The notes beneath the pieces are model-generated. The model had not been told where the DNA came from. It saw only the letters and a program-made list of their open reading frames with translations, and did not search any database. The translations under genes were made by a program, and so were the position numbers. A stretch of DNA of 64,000 bases, taken from an uncultured Dysgonomonas sp. (GTDB taxonomy: Bacteria; Bacteroidota; Bacteroidia; Bacteroidales; Dysgonomonadaceae). Positions within the stretch are counted from its first letter, which is position 1, and each line of letters starts with the position of its first letter. The DNA lies in assembly GCA_937995835.1 (NCBI GenBank), contig CALKIV010000003.1, forward strand, positions 32,589 to 96,588, written 5' to 3'. Of the stretch, positions 1-8,634 are shown in pieces.

Positions 1-156
1 CGAATAAGCAGCAGCTAATCCACTTTCTGCAGATTTTGTGTCAACCCAATAATCTTTTGAGGTTTGCTCGTCTTGGGGTGCCTGATCTAAAAGATCGGAA
101 CAAGAGGAAAATACCAAGAGCGAAAGTGCTATGATTATATTTATATATTTTTTCAT
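1..156 (-). CDS. SusD/RagB-family outer-membrane lipoprotein, N-terminal fragment
   Basis: The first 52 residues of a SusD-like glycan-binding lipoprotein are visible; the rest lies beyond the left edge. The frame begins MKKYINIIIA, has a hydrophobic signal, and a lipobox ending in FSSC followed by SDLLDQAP, the usual start of mature SusD proteins (Cys, acidic and Leu residues, then an xxAPQDE stretch). It starts 18 bases after the stop of the SusC gene, the standard SusC-SusD order. SusD proteins sit on the cell surface as a lid over the SusC barrel and bind the target glycan. The family call rests on position and the N-terminal pattern only, since the TPR-like core is not in the window. Confidence 0.85.
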   Translation of the reverse strand, partial: MKKYINIIIALSLLVFSSCSDLLDQAPQDEQTSKDYWVDTKSAESGLAAAYS

Positions 157-174
157 CTTTCTTTTCTTTATAGG

Positions 175-3100
175 TTAAAATGTTAGTTGCATACCAAATG
201 TGTATGAACGGGTGAATGGGAATACAAATCTGTCGAGCCCTGTATTCAAAATACTTGTAGCAAACTCAGGGTCTGTACCATCATACTTAGTCCAAGTAGC
301 AAGATTCTCTCCACTGATATAGAACCTTAGATTATCCATTCTTAGCATTTTCAACACATGAGGAGGAAGTGTATAGCCTAATTGAACTTGGCGCAAACGA
401 ATAAAGTCTCCTTTTTCTAGGAATCTATCAGACTCCCTGCGATTGTCATTAGGGTCACCTAAAACAGCTCTAGGCATACTTGTATTTGGGTTTTCAACTG
501 TCCAAGCATTCAACGTTGTTGCCATGAAGTTAGAACCACTTGCCATACCTTCAAAGTAGAATCTATTTCCATTATAGAGTTTGTGCCCCCATCCACTACC
601 AATGATGGCAGAGAAATCAAATCCTTTGTATGAAGCTCCTAGATTCATATTAGCCTCTACCTTAGGCATTCCAGAACCCATAAATGTTTTGTCGTTATCA
701 TCAATTACACCATCTCCATTGACATCTTTAAAGCGTATGTCTCCAGGTTTTGCATATGGTTGAAGAGGGTTACCCTTCCTGTCAACGTGTGCTTTCACCT
801 CTTGTTCTGATTGAAATATTCCATCAGTTGTATATAAGAAATAGGCTCCTACAGGTTGTCCTTGTTGAGTTCTATTCACAAAGTGGGCATCCCCTCTGTT
901 TAGTCCTGTACCTTCATAAAATTGGGTCGCATCTGCCATTCTTACTACTTCATTTTTCAGATATGACAAATTCATTCCGATATTATAGCTCACTTCTCCA
1001 GTTTTGTCTGCATAATTGATATCAAACTCTACTCCTTGATTTCTCATTTTTCCAACATTCAAAATCGGAGTTGCCAACCCTGACGATACAGAAAGTGGCT
1101 TTGCAATCAACAAGTCACGAGTCGTATTATTGTAGTAATTGATTGTTCCATTCAATTTATTGTTGAAGAATCCAAAATCAAATCCGATATTAATAGATTC
1201 TGTTGTTTCCCATTTGAGGTCTTTATCTTCAAGCCCTGGAGCAATAGTCCCCAGCCATGGGTTACTTCCTGATCCTTGAACACTACCTAACCAAAGGGTA
1301 TTTGATGTTGACATTCTTGAATATGAATCATAATAACCTAATGCAACCTCATTACCTAATTTACCCCAGCTGGCTCTCAATTTCAGATTAGAGATCGCAT
1401 CCACTTGGGGGAAGAAAGATTCATTGTTGATTCTCCATCCTGCTGCAAACGACGGAAATGTACCCCATCTATTCTTTGACTCAAACTTTGAGGACCCATC
1501 TCGACGCATTGAAAACTGGAATAAATAACGAGAGCCGAAATTATAATTTAAACGACCAAAATATGACATTCTGTTGTATCTGTATTTGGTTCCACTACCA
1601 GAGAAAGTCCCTCCTTTACCGGCATTAATAGTCATAAAATCTTGATTAGGAAATCCTGCAGGTTCTTCCGTATGCACTAGCTTTCCATTGCTAACAGAAT
1701 AAATGGTAGTTTTACCTTCAACTCCAACCTGACTCCATGATGATTGTTCCTTGTTCATAGATGTCCCGATCATAACATTAAAGGTGTGCTCATTCACTTC
1801 TTTGTTGTAAGACAATACATTATCAAATGTTTGTTCTTCCCAATAACCTCTTTGCTCTTCATAGAAAGGATATTGTACTGGAGATTTAGGGTCTGCTGTA
1901 AATTTACGATAGTGCTCATAATCCTGATAGTTATTACCTCTATAACCATAACTTGTCTTAAAATTCAGTCCTTCCATGATATCAACACCTACAGAGAAAC
2001 TGCCATCAAAATGCTGTCTCTTCTGCCATCCTGTTCGATTCTCCGTATTAGCGATAGGATTGATGTTACTAGCCATATCTTTCCAAAGGTTTGTAAGACC
2101 ATACCCACCTTCAGCTTCCTTATCATATACAGGTACAAGAGGAGAAATCATGTAAGTATCCATCAATGGAATATAAGGTTTAGATTGCTTACTAGCTCTG
2201 AATCCCATATTTCCATCAATCGTGAAAATGTTTTTCTTTGTGCTAATCTTAGCTCTAACATTTTGTTTAGTGAAATCATTATTGATAAGTATACCTTTAT
2301 CATCTGTAACGTTAGCAGAGAGAGCAAATTTGGTATCCTTCAGACCTCCTCTAACAGAAACACTCTGATTGAGTGAAACCCCAGTACGGAACACCTCATC
2401 TTGCCAATTTGTATTATAAGGCTCTTGTCCTCTAACTCCCGGATTAAGTACATAGCTAGGCAAAGCTCTTCCTGCATTTTCATACATTTGCTCATGCACA
2501 GCTACATAGCCTTCACCATCTAGCAGTTCAACCCTTTTAGCGATTTTTCTCATACTGGCATAAGAGTTGAGATCAACGACTACTTTACCCTCTTTACCAC
2601 TCTTAGTTGTTACTATCACAACACCATTAGCTGCAATGGAACCATATATTGCAGATGCAGCACCATCTTTTAGGATGTCAATAGATTCAATATCATTTGG
2701 ATTTAAGTTGTTAATATCACCATAAAACCCATCAATAATATACAGAGGTTCATTACTACCAAAAGTATTAATTCCTCTAATTTTTATACTAACTTCAGAA
2801 CCTGCTAATCCACTTGACTTTAAGACACTCACACCTGACACAACGCCTTGTAGTGCTTCTGCAGGATTTGTTGCAGCTTTAGTAGATATTTTATCAGACT
2901 CTACAGAAGTAATTGCAGCTGTTAAGTCTCTTTTCTTAATCGTTCCGTATCCGATTACGACCACCTCTTCAAGTGCTTGATCTGACTCTAAAAGCTTTAT
3001 CTCTAAGCTAGAAGATTGTCCTACTAAGACCTCTTGAGAATGATAGCCTAAATATTGGATTGATAGGACTGCATTATTGCCACTGATATCTACTGTAAAG

Positions 3101-3537
3101 TTTCCATCAACATCTGTTGTAGAACCTGTCTTAGTCCCTTTTATCATGACAGCAGCACCAATAATAGGATCACCTAAATTATCAATCACTACTCCAGTCA
3201 CTTTGCGTGTTGATTCATTCTGAGCAATTGCATTTGCTTTCTTTAAGACAATCTTATTATTTGCTGTTATTTCATAGTTTATGGGAAGCCCTTTGAAGGC
3301 TTCATCTAGAATTTGGTTAATGCTCGCTGACTTAGCAGAAACTGTGATTTTTTTGCTATCATCTATGTCTATATTGCTATACATGAAGGAATAGCCTTCT
3401 TTGCTTTCTACTTCTTTGAAAAACTCTTTGAGTGTTACATTCGTTAGCTGCATGCTAGTCGTCTTACCACTCTGAGCTATGGCTTGGGATGCAAATAGGA
3501 TGAGCACCAAGCAAAAAAAATGTGTTTTTTTTAACAT
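175..3537 (-). CDS. SusC/RagA TonB-dependent receptor with STN signalling domain
   Basis: An outer-membrane active transporter for glycan fragments, 1120 residues. Order of parts: signal peptide (about 1-21); STN (secretin/TonB short) domain at about 28-100; carboxypeptidase-regulatory-like beta-sandwich at about 113-190; SusC signature with TonB-box region near 190-200 (EEVVVIGYGT); plug domain to about 320; 22-strand barrel ending in the aromatic terminus FGMQLTF. The STN domain is the part that in FecA-type receptors contacts a FecR anti-sigma protein across the periplasm. FecR and an ECF sigma factor lie directly upstream in the same direction, so the receptor probably both imports a glycan and signals its presence. 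It is followed by a SusD gene. The substrate cannot be read from this sequence. Confidence 0.95.
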   Translation of the reverse strand: MLKKTHFFCLVLILFASQAIAQSGKTTSMQLTNVTLKEFFKEVESKEGYSFMYSNIDIDDSKKITVSAKSASINQILDEAFKGLPINYEITANNKIVLKKANAIAQNESTRKVTGVVIDNLGDPIIGAAVMIKGTKTGSTTDVDGNFTVDISGNNAVLSIQYLGYHSQEVLVGQSSSLEIKLLESDQALEEVVVIGYGTIKKRDLTAAITSVESDKISTKAATNPAEALQGVVSGVSVLKSSGLAGSEVSIKIRGINTFGSNEPLYIIDGFYGDINNLNPNDIESIDILKDGAASAIYGSIAANGVVIVTTKSGKEGKVVVDLNSYASMRKIAKRVELLDGEGYVAVHEQMYENAGRALPSYVLNPGVRGQEPYNTNWQDEVFRTGVSLNQSVSVRGGLKDTKFALSANVTDDKGILINNDFTKQNVRAKISTKKNIFTIDGNMGFRASKQSKPYIPLMDTYMISPLVPVYDKEAEGGYGLTNLWKDMASNINPIANTENRTGWQKRQHFDGSFSVGVDIMEGLNFKTSYGYRGNNYQDYEHYRKFTADPKSPVQYPFYEEQRGYWEEQTFDNVLSYNKEVNEHTFNVMIGTSMNKEQSSWSQVGVEGKTTIYSVSNGKLVHTEEPAGFPNQDFMTINAGKGGTFSGSGTKYRYNRMSYFGRLNYNFGSRYLFQFSMRRDGSSKFESKNRWGTFPSFAAGWRINNESFFPQVDAISNLKLRASWGKLGNEVALGYYDSYSRMSTSNTLWLGSVQGSGSNPWLGTIAPGLEDKDLKWETTESINIGFDFGFFNNKLNGTINYYNNTTRDLLIAKPLSVSSGLATPILNVGKMRNQGVEFDINYADKTGEVSYNIGMNLSYLKNEVVRMADATQFYEGTGLNRGDAHFVNRTQQGQPVGAYFLYTTDGIFQSEQEVKAHVDRKGNPLQPYAKPGDIRFKDVNGDGVIDDNDKTFMGSGMPKVEANMNLGASYKGFDFSAIIGSGWGHKLYNGNRFYFEGMASGSNFMATTLNAWTVENPNTSMPRAVLGDPNDNRRESDRFLEKGDFIRLRQVQLGYTLPPHVLKMLRMDNLRFYISGENLATWTKYDGTDPEFATSILNTGLDRFVFPFTRSYTFGMQLTF

Positions 3538-3583
3538 AATTATAGTATTAATTGTTTTTGAGCTTTAGGTTAATCTTTGTGCT

Positions 3584-3612
3584 TGCAGTGCCTTGTGTTA
3601 AGAGACACTGCA
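3584..3612 (-). other. Hairpin between FecR and SusC genes
   Basis: Inverted repeat TGCAGTG / CACTGCA with a short inner CTT/AAG pairing, in the 84-base gap between the FecR stop and the SusC start. There is no T-run after it on the minus strand, so a simple terminator is unlikely. It may be an mRNA processing or attenuation structure that sets different levels for regulator and transporter. This is inference. Confidence 0.35.
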
Positions 3613-3621
3613 TTTGCAATT

Positions 3622-4629
3622 TTACTTACATCTAATAGTTACCTCCTTTCCATTTATACTGTATTCTATTGGTGTTATTTTATTGAATAATTCAAGCAAT
3701 TCTCTTATCGATTCTGTCTTGACAGAGAACGTATACTTTTGGCTGATGACTGGATTTATTAAATCAATTTCCACTCCATACCATCTTTCTATTTTTCTAG
3801 TCATTTCGAACAAGTCTACATTGTAGAATACAAGTTGTTCTTTTGTCCAAAGAGGAAATGCATCTTTGATGTTTTTAGTGTGCACATATTGTAGACTCGA
3901 CTTATTGACTTTCACATTTTCGTTGGGAGCTAGTTCTACTAACAGATTGTTATTTCTATCCATCACATCTACCTTCCCTTCGACTAGTGAAACCCCAACA
4001 TAAGGATCCTCGTCATAAGCAGAGACATCAAAAGTAGTTCCTTTGACAACAACATTTACCGATGTTGTTTTTACTATAAATTCCTTTTTCGCACTATGTG
4101 TTACATCAAAAAAAGCCTCTCCACACAGAGATATTTCTCTATCGCTTTTGTTGAAATTTTCAGTATATGATAATATTGAACCAGAATTGAGCCATACCTT
4201 TGTTTCATCAGGCAGAGTCATCAACATTTTTTGTCCTTCGGGGGTTTCTATTTTTGTAACAGCTTGCTCACGATTAATAGTGTCTATTGAGCCTTTAATC
4301 AGCAATGAGCTTATCGCTCCGATTAACAGTGCCACAGAAGCTGCTATACTAGCAACTTTTATCACAAAACTTCTCTTTATAAAAGGCTTATTGCTTGCTG
4401 ATGGATGCAAAAGAACATGTTCATGGATTAGATTCCACACTCTGTCCTTATCTATATCTACAACATGTTCTTCATCTAAATATTTCCATTCTTCTTTTAA
4501 CGCTTCAAATGTTTCTGCATTTGCAGATGATGCAGCCATCCAACTTTCTACCCACAGTTTATCTGTAGTAGACAAATCACCTTTGAGGTAAGCAGCAATT
4601 TCTTTATATGGAATTTCGGGTTCTTTCAT
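3622..4629 (-). CDS. FecR-family anti-sigma factor
   Basis: Inner-membrane sigma regulator, 335 residues. The N-terminal cytoplasmic region (1-85) would bind the sigma factor. One transmembrane helix lies at about 87-110 (SFVIKVASIAASVALLIGAI). The periplasmic FecR domain follows at about 118-215, with the typical pattern TPEGQKMLMTLPDETKVWLN and a second part with FDVSAY. A C-terminal DUF4974-like domain occupies about 265-335. The gene lies between the ECF sigma gene (87 bases upstream) and the STN-containing SusC. In known systems FecR holds the sigma factor inactive or helps activate it until the loaded receptor signals through STN. Length and domain order fit the family and nothing is missing. 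Confidence 0.93.
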   Translation of the reverse strand: MKEPEIPYKEIAAYLKGDLSTTDKLWVESWMAASSANAETFEALKEEWKYLDEEHVVDIDKDRVWNLIHEHVLLHPSASNKPFIKRSFVIKVASIAASVALLIGAISSLLIKGSIDTINREQAVTKIETPEGQKMLMTLPDETKVWLNSGSILSYTENFNKSDREISLCGEAFFDVTHSAKKEFIVKTTSVNVVVKGTTFDVSAYDEDPYVGVSLVEGKVDVMDRNNNLLVELAPNENVKVNKSSLQYVHTKNIKDAFPLWTKEQLVFYNVDLFEMTRKIERWYGVEIDLINPVISQKYTFSVKTESIRELLELFNKITPIEYSINGKEVTIRCK

Positions 4630-4716
4630 CGTAGATTCTTCTAGCGTTTATATAATAGACACGCAAGAAATGAAAAACCCCTAAAAGAAAAACAAAGTTT
4701 TTATATTATTTTTTAT

Positions 4717-5316
4717 TTATGCCATTTCATTTAGCATATACGTAATCATAATAACATAACCAACAGTCTTTTGACTATAATTATGAAGTAAAAACTCTTT
4801 TATTTTTTTTAGTGCTATAGACATCTGATTTTCTACTGTTTTTTCAGAAATAGAACGCAATTGAGCAATTGCCTTATACGAGTGTTTTTCTTCTCTGCTA
4901 AGTTTGTAGATATCTTTACATTTGGAAGGAAGCTTCTCAACAGCCTCTTTATAGAGAAGTTCAAATTCGTGCATATTGATGCAGTCCTTTGCTTCACTTT
5001 CTGTGATTAGTTCATTTGCCCATTGTTCAAGTAGCATATTTCTATTTTCTTCATTCCGAAGCGTATTGAGCATAAGGTTTCGGGCTGACTTAAATAGGTA
5101 AGTTTTGATATAAAAAATATTAAGTTCAGCTCTATTCTCCCAAAGCCGAATAAATATTTCTTGAATAACGTCTTCTATCTGAGCTTGATTTCTTGTATAA
5201 TATGACAAAAACTCTGTCAATGAATCTGTATACAGATCAAATAACTGCTTCAATAGATTCTCATTTATTTCAACTCTGCTATTTTCTGTTTCCATTTTTT
5301 TTTGATCCTCGCTCAA
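4717..5316 (-). CDS. ECF-type RNA polymerase sigma-70 factor (Bacteroides expansion family)
   Basis: A 199-residue sigma factor. Region 2 lies at about 20-90: LFDLYTDSLTEFLSYYTRN, then IEDVIQEIFIRLWENR, the core-binding and -10 recognition helix pair. Region 4 lies at about 125-180: a helix-turn-helix with KLPSKCKDIYKLSREE and SEKTVENQMSIALKKI. The C-terminal tail is hydrophobic. It is the first gene of the sigma, FecR, SusC, SusD series on the minus strand and presumably drives at least the SusC/SusD part and possibly itself. A housekeeping-type element TATATTTG lies just upstream (see promoter). Confidence 0.93.
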   Translation of the reverse strand: MSEDQKKMETENSRVEINENLLKQLFDLYTDSLTEFLSYYTRNQAQIEDVIQEIFIRLWENRAELNIFYIKTYLFKSARNLMLNTLRNEENRNMLLEQWANELITESEAKDCINMHEFELLYKEAVEKLPSKCKDIYKLSREEKHSYKAIAQLRSISEKTVENQMSIALKKIKEFLLHNYSQKTVGYVIMITYMLNEMA

Positions 5317-5341
5317 TGTTTCTCACAATGATACTATCTGC

Positions 5342-5349
5342 CAAATATA
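5342..5349 (-). promoter_or_regulatory. Promoter -7 element for the ECF sigma gene
   Basis: TATATTTG on the minus strand matches the Bacteroidota -7 consensus TAnnTTTG and lies 26 bases before the sigma-factor start codon. No clear -33 TTTG is seen at the usual 19-21 base spacing, so confidence is moderate. Confidence 0.5.
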
Positions 5350-5703
5350 AGCAATAATATTTGGGATTCTTTGCAAGATAGCCAGAATGCCTTAGTTAAT
5401 ATATAAAACTACACAAAACATCACCCTCAGTAAAACACTGACAATAAGTTATTTATATTTAATTTCCATATTTAATAAAAAAAATAGTAAGTTTGCACTC
5501 ATAAAAAATAAATATTATGTTTTTCTATTTGAAAATAAGCTAGATTCATTTTGCACACAACTTCTCAGGTTGCTTGTTCAGTCTTTATCTCTCAATAAGG
5601 ATTGAATAATATAACTGTAAAATGAATTTTATTACATCAAGACTTTATCATGTCATTCGTTTGATTTTGATAGAAGCTTGTTAAGACATTATTTTCAAAA
5701 AAA
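5350..5703. other. Divergent intergenic region with probable long leader for the exporter gene
   Basis: No gene of normal size is seen. On the plus strand a TAAGTTTG element at 5488-5495 matches the -7 consensus but lies about 209 bases before the exporter start. This implies a leader of about 200 nt or a separate small transcript. An 8-codon open frame with ATG at 5517 and stop at 5541-5543 lies in that leader. I see no recognisable riboswitch. The region is strongly AT-rich, so chance promoter matches are possible. Confidence 0.4.
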
Positions 5704-6879
5704 ATGAAACAAATATTTAAAGAGCCATCGATATGGCTTCTTATCTTCCTAGTGGGTTTTCCACAAATTAGTGAAACAATATATACTCCTTCACTGCCTG
5801 AATTGGCAGAAAATCTAAATGCGACTGGAAATGAGATGCAACAAACGCTAAGCATCTACTTCTTTGGCTTTGCATTAGGTGTACTTCTTTGGGGTATTTT
5901 ATCAGATAAGATTGGACGTCGCCCATCCATGCTCTATGGTATAGTAATGTATATTGTGGGATCTATTGGATGCCTACTATCTTATAATGTAGAACTCCTA
6001 TTGCTGTCTCGTGTGATACAAGCTGCAGGAGCAGCTGCAGGGTCAATTGTAACCCAAACAGTGATGAGAGACTGCTATGACGACAGCAGAAGACCACAAA
6101 TGTTTGCTAAGATATCTGCCGTACTAGCCTTTTCTCCAGCCATTGGTCCCTTGATGGGAAGCATCATTGCGCAATATTGTGGTGTTAGCTATGTTTTTGT
6201 CAACTTAGTTCTTATTGGTTTGCTTGCTTTGGTATTCACTTATACTTGCCTTAGCGAAACAGCACCCCAACAAAAAACGAAGCATAACCTGAGGTCTATC
6301 GCAAAACAAATGCTAACAGACAAACATATTTGGATTTACGCTAGTTTAATTGGAATCATCAATGGAATCATATTTTGCTACTATGGTGAAGCTCCTTTTA
6401 TTTTCATCAACATCCTAGGCTTTAGCGTTACAGAATATGGTAGCATAGGTGTTTTAGTAGCTGTTGCTAGCTTCATAGGCGCTGTGTTTGGCAAACAATT
6501 AGTCATCAAGATGCATTACACCAAGGTTATGAAAATAGGATATAGCATCATGCTAATAGGATTGGCTATTTTTCTATCTTCAGCTTTATTTATATCCATC
6601 CCTATCATCAATGCCATGGGGTATTTATTGGGAATATTTCTAGTAATGGTGGGTATTGGTGTAGCTCTACCATCATGTTTAAGCAATGCACTGATAGATT
6701 ACAAGCATTGTTTGGGCATATCGGGAGCTTATCTTGGGCTAATGTATTATGCCATGGTATGCCTTATTACTGGAGGCATGAGCCTTCTTCATACAGGCTC
6801 GCCCCTTGTTATGCCCATCTATATGATTGCACTTACCATACTTCTATTATACTTGACCTTCCAACTGAAACACAAGTAA
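5704..6879 (+). CDS. Bcr/CflA-type multidrug exporter of the MFS
   Basis: A 391-residue integral inner-membrane protein with about twelve hydrophobic helices. The N-terminus has the pattern of the Bcr/CflA drug:proton antiporter group: PQISETIYTPSLPELA in and after helix 1, then MFS motif A as GILSDKIGRRP between helices 2 and 3, and the helix-4/5 stretch RVIQAAGAAAGSIVTQ. These antiporters export small drugs such as bicyclomycin or chloramphenicol-like compounds, and some export amino acids or dipeptides; the substrate here is unknown. A strong terminator follows at 6901-6934, so the gene is probably transcribed alone. Confidence 0.88.
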   Translation: MKQIFKEPSIWLLIFLVGFPQISETIYTPSLPELAENLNATGNEMQQTLSIYFFGFALGVLLWGILSDKIGRRPSMLYGIVMYIVGSIGCLLSYNVELLLLSRVIQAAGAAAGSIVTQTVMRDCYDDSRRPQMFAKISAVLAFSPAIGPLMGSIIAQYCGVSYVFVNLVLIGLLALVFTYTCLSETAPQQKTKHNLRSIAKQMLTDKHIWIYASLIGIINGIIFCYYGEAPFIFINILGFSVTEYGSIGVLVAVASFIGAVFGKQLVIKMHYTKVMKIGYSIMLIGLAIFLSSALFISIPIINAMGYLLGIFLVMVGIGVALPSCLSNALIDYKHCLGISGAYLGLMYYAMVCLITGGMSLLHTGSPLVMPIYMIALTILLLYLTFQLKHK

Positions 6880-6900
6880 TAAGAGGTAACTAAAAAAATG

Positions 6901-6934
6901 AAGGGAGCAACAAGACTATTCTTGTTACTCCCTT
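6901..6934 (+). terminator. Rho-independent terminator after the MFS gene
   Basis: A 15-base stem (aagggag-c-aacaaga paired with tcttgtt-a-ctccctt, one C/A mismatch), loop CTAT, then a T-rich tail. It lies inside the longest open frame of lipA, which shows that those upstream codons are not the real lipA N-terminus. Confidence 0.85.
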
Positions 6935-6981
6935 TTGCTTTTATTTGTATTATATTTGAAGAATTAAATAGAATATCATCA

Positions 6982-7821
6982 ATGAAGGATAGAATAAGAA
7001 AGCCTGACTGGTTGAAAGTAGACTTAGGAGGAAACAATAAATATGCCCAAACAAAACAAACCGTAGAATCTCATGGTTTACATACCATTTGTTCTAGCGG
7101 AAAATGTCCAAATATTGGCGAGTGTTGGGGACTAGGCACAGCTACTTTTATGATTGCTGGAAATATTTGCACTCGTTCTTGCAAGTTTTGCAATACAATA
7201 ACTGGCAAACCTTTGAAACTTGATGGAAACGAGCCCCAACGAGTAGCAGAGTCTATCCGATTGATGAAAATAACACATGCAGTCATCACCTCGGTAGATA
7301 GAGACGATCTGCAAGATATGGGAGCTCAGCATTGGGTAGAAACAATTAATCAGATCAGGGAAATAAATCCTGAGACAACCGTAGAAGTTCTGGTTCCTGA
7401 TTTTCAAGGAAAAGTCGAACTTATCGATTTGGTTTGTTCTGCCAAGCCCGATGTCATTGCTCACAACATGGAAACGGTCAGAAGCCTGACGCCTCAGATT
7501 CGCAGTGCGGCCAAGTATGATGTTAGTCTATCTGTACTGAAGCGCTTTGCTGAAAATGGCTTAAAATCAAAATCAGGTATCATGTTAGGTCTAGGAGAAT
7601 CTATCGAAGAGGTTCTCACACTGATGGATGATTTATTAAATGTAAATTGCCGATCCCTGACCATAGGTCAGTACCTGCAACCCACACGAAAACACTATCC
7701 TGTGACAGAATACGTCCACCCTGATGTTTTCAAGGAATTAAAAGAAACCGCTCTCAAAAAGGGTTTTACCCATGTTGAAAGCGGTCCACTTGTACGATCC
7801 TCTTATCATGCTAAAGCTTGA
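6982..7821 (+). CDS. lipA: Lipoyl synthase
   Basis: A radical-SAM enzyme that inserts two sulfur atoms into octanoyl groups on lipoyl domains or GcvH. It has 279 residues from the chosen ATG. The auxiliary 4Fe-4S cluster cysteines form CSSGKCPNIGEC (C37, C42, C48). The SAM cluster is CTRSCKFC (C63, C67, C70; CX3CX2C). The C-terminal RSSYHA (272-277) holds the serine that ligates the auxiliary cluster. The frame is open from 6898, but the extra 28 codons encode the terminator hairpin of the preceding gene and give a spurious hydrophobic leader. The start at 6982 gives the family's normal length and a normal N-terminus (MKDRIRKPDWLKV). Confidence 0.96.
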   Translation: MKDRIRKPDWLKVDLGGNNKYAQTKQTVESHGLHTICSSGKCPNIGECWGLGTATFMIAGNICTRSCKFCNTITGKPLKLDGNEPQRVAESIRLMKITHAVITSVDRDDLQDMGAQHWVETINQIREINPETTVEVLVPDFQGKVELIDLVCSAKPDVIAHNMETVRSLTPQIRSAAKYDVSLSVLKRFAENGLKSKSGIMLGLGESIEEVLTLMDDLLNVNCRSLTIGQYLQPTRKHYPVTEYVHPDVFKELKETALKKGFTHVESGPLVRSSYHAKA

Positions 7822-7835
7822 TAAGTTTATTTTAT

Positions 7836-8609
7836 TTATAGTCTATAACTAGCTCCTATAACAAAGTAGATATTTCTCATTTTCATATCCACACCTGTAA
7901 AACTAGACGGGAAAATAGGAGTCAAGCTATAAGTAAGATCTCCATAGATGCCAAATCTTCCAGGGAAAATATGTTCGAAGCCAAGACTTACTCCCATATC
8001 AAAGTTTCTCATCTCCTTCCCAAAGTCGAATGTCGCATCATTTTTGTTAGGGATATCTATTTTTTCACTATTAATGATATCGTTGATATTATCATCAACA
8101 CGTCTAAGATAACCATCCCAAACAGTACCCGAAAACTCAGCGCTACTACGATATGAAACATATGCTCCTCCTCTGATTTTCCATGTAGGATTCAGATCAT
8201 AGGCAATTCTAACAGGAAGAGTGGCATAAGCTATCTTAACACGAGTTTCATTTTTTCCCGTAAAGTAACCTTGGATCTCATCACCTCCATATATCACCTT
8301 AGTATACATATATTTAACTTCATCTCTTGCTCCCATTCCTTTCCAGTCAAGGGTAATACCACTCTCTAATGACCATCTTTCACCTGCCTGATAGGATATA
8401 TTATACCCCAACTGTGGCGTAAATTGGGGCCAATAGCTACTTATCTTTCTCACTTCACGTGGCAAAGGTATAGGCATTGTTCCTCCTAGATGATAACCTA
8501 CTACTATTTTATGGCTGAACTCTCCTTTGGCTTTCTCTTGCCCTGCTACTTTAGATGTAAAACACAAAAGCAATGCTAGGATAACGATGATATAATTATT
8601 GAATTTCAT
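7836..8609 (-). CDS. Outer-membrane beta-barrel protein (PorT-like)
   Basis: A 257-residue secreted protein with a signal peptide cut near VAGQ (about residue 24). The remainder is alternating-hydrophobicity beta strands rich in Tyr and Gly (PQLGYNISYQAGERWSLESG, YATLPVRIAYDL, GIYGDLTYSLTPIFPS), ending in VIGASYRL, a typical C-terminal barrel strand. This fits the outer-membrane beta-barrel/PorT-like group of Bacteroidota. It lies 25 bases after the PCMD lipoprotein gene and is probably co-transcribed with it. The function is not known. Confidence 0.75.
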   Translation of the reverse strand: MKFNNYIIVILALLLCFTSKVAGQEKAKGEFSHKIVVGYHLGGTMPIPLPREVRKISSYWPQFTPQLGYNISYQAGERWSLESGITLDWKGMGARDEVKYMYTKVIYGGDEIQGYFTGKNETRVKIAYATLPVRIAYDLNPTWKIRGGAYVSYRSSAEFSGTVWDGYLRRVDDNINDIINSEKIDIPNKNDATFDFGKEMRNFDMGVSLGFEHIFPGRFGIYGDLTYSLTPIFPSSFTGVDMKMRNIYFVIGASYRL

Positions 8610-8634
8610 TATTGTCGTTTTAAATGTATCATTA

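Noticed and set aside
1744..2376. 210-codon open frame on the plus strand inside the SusC gene
   Set aside because: It lies fully antisense to an intact receptor and has low-complexity Ile/Ser/Arg composition, no start signal and no family resemblance.
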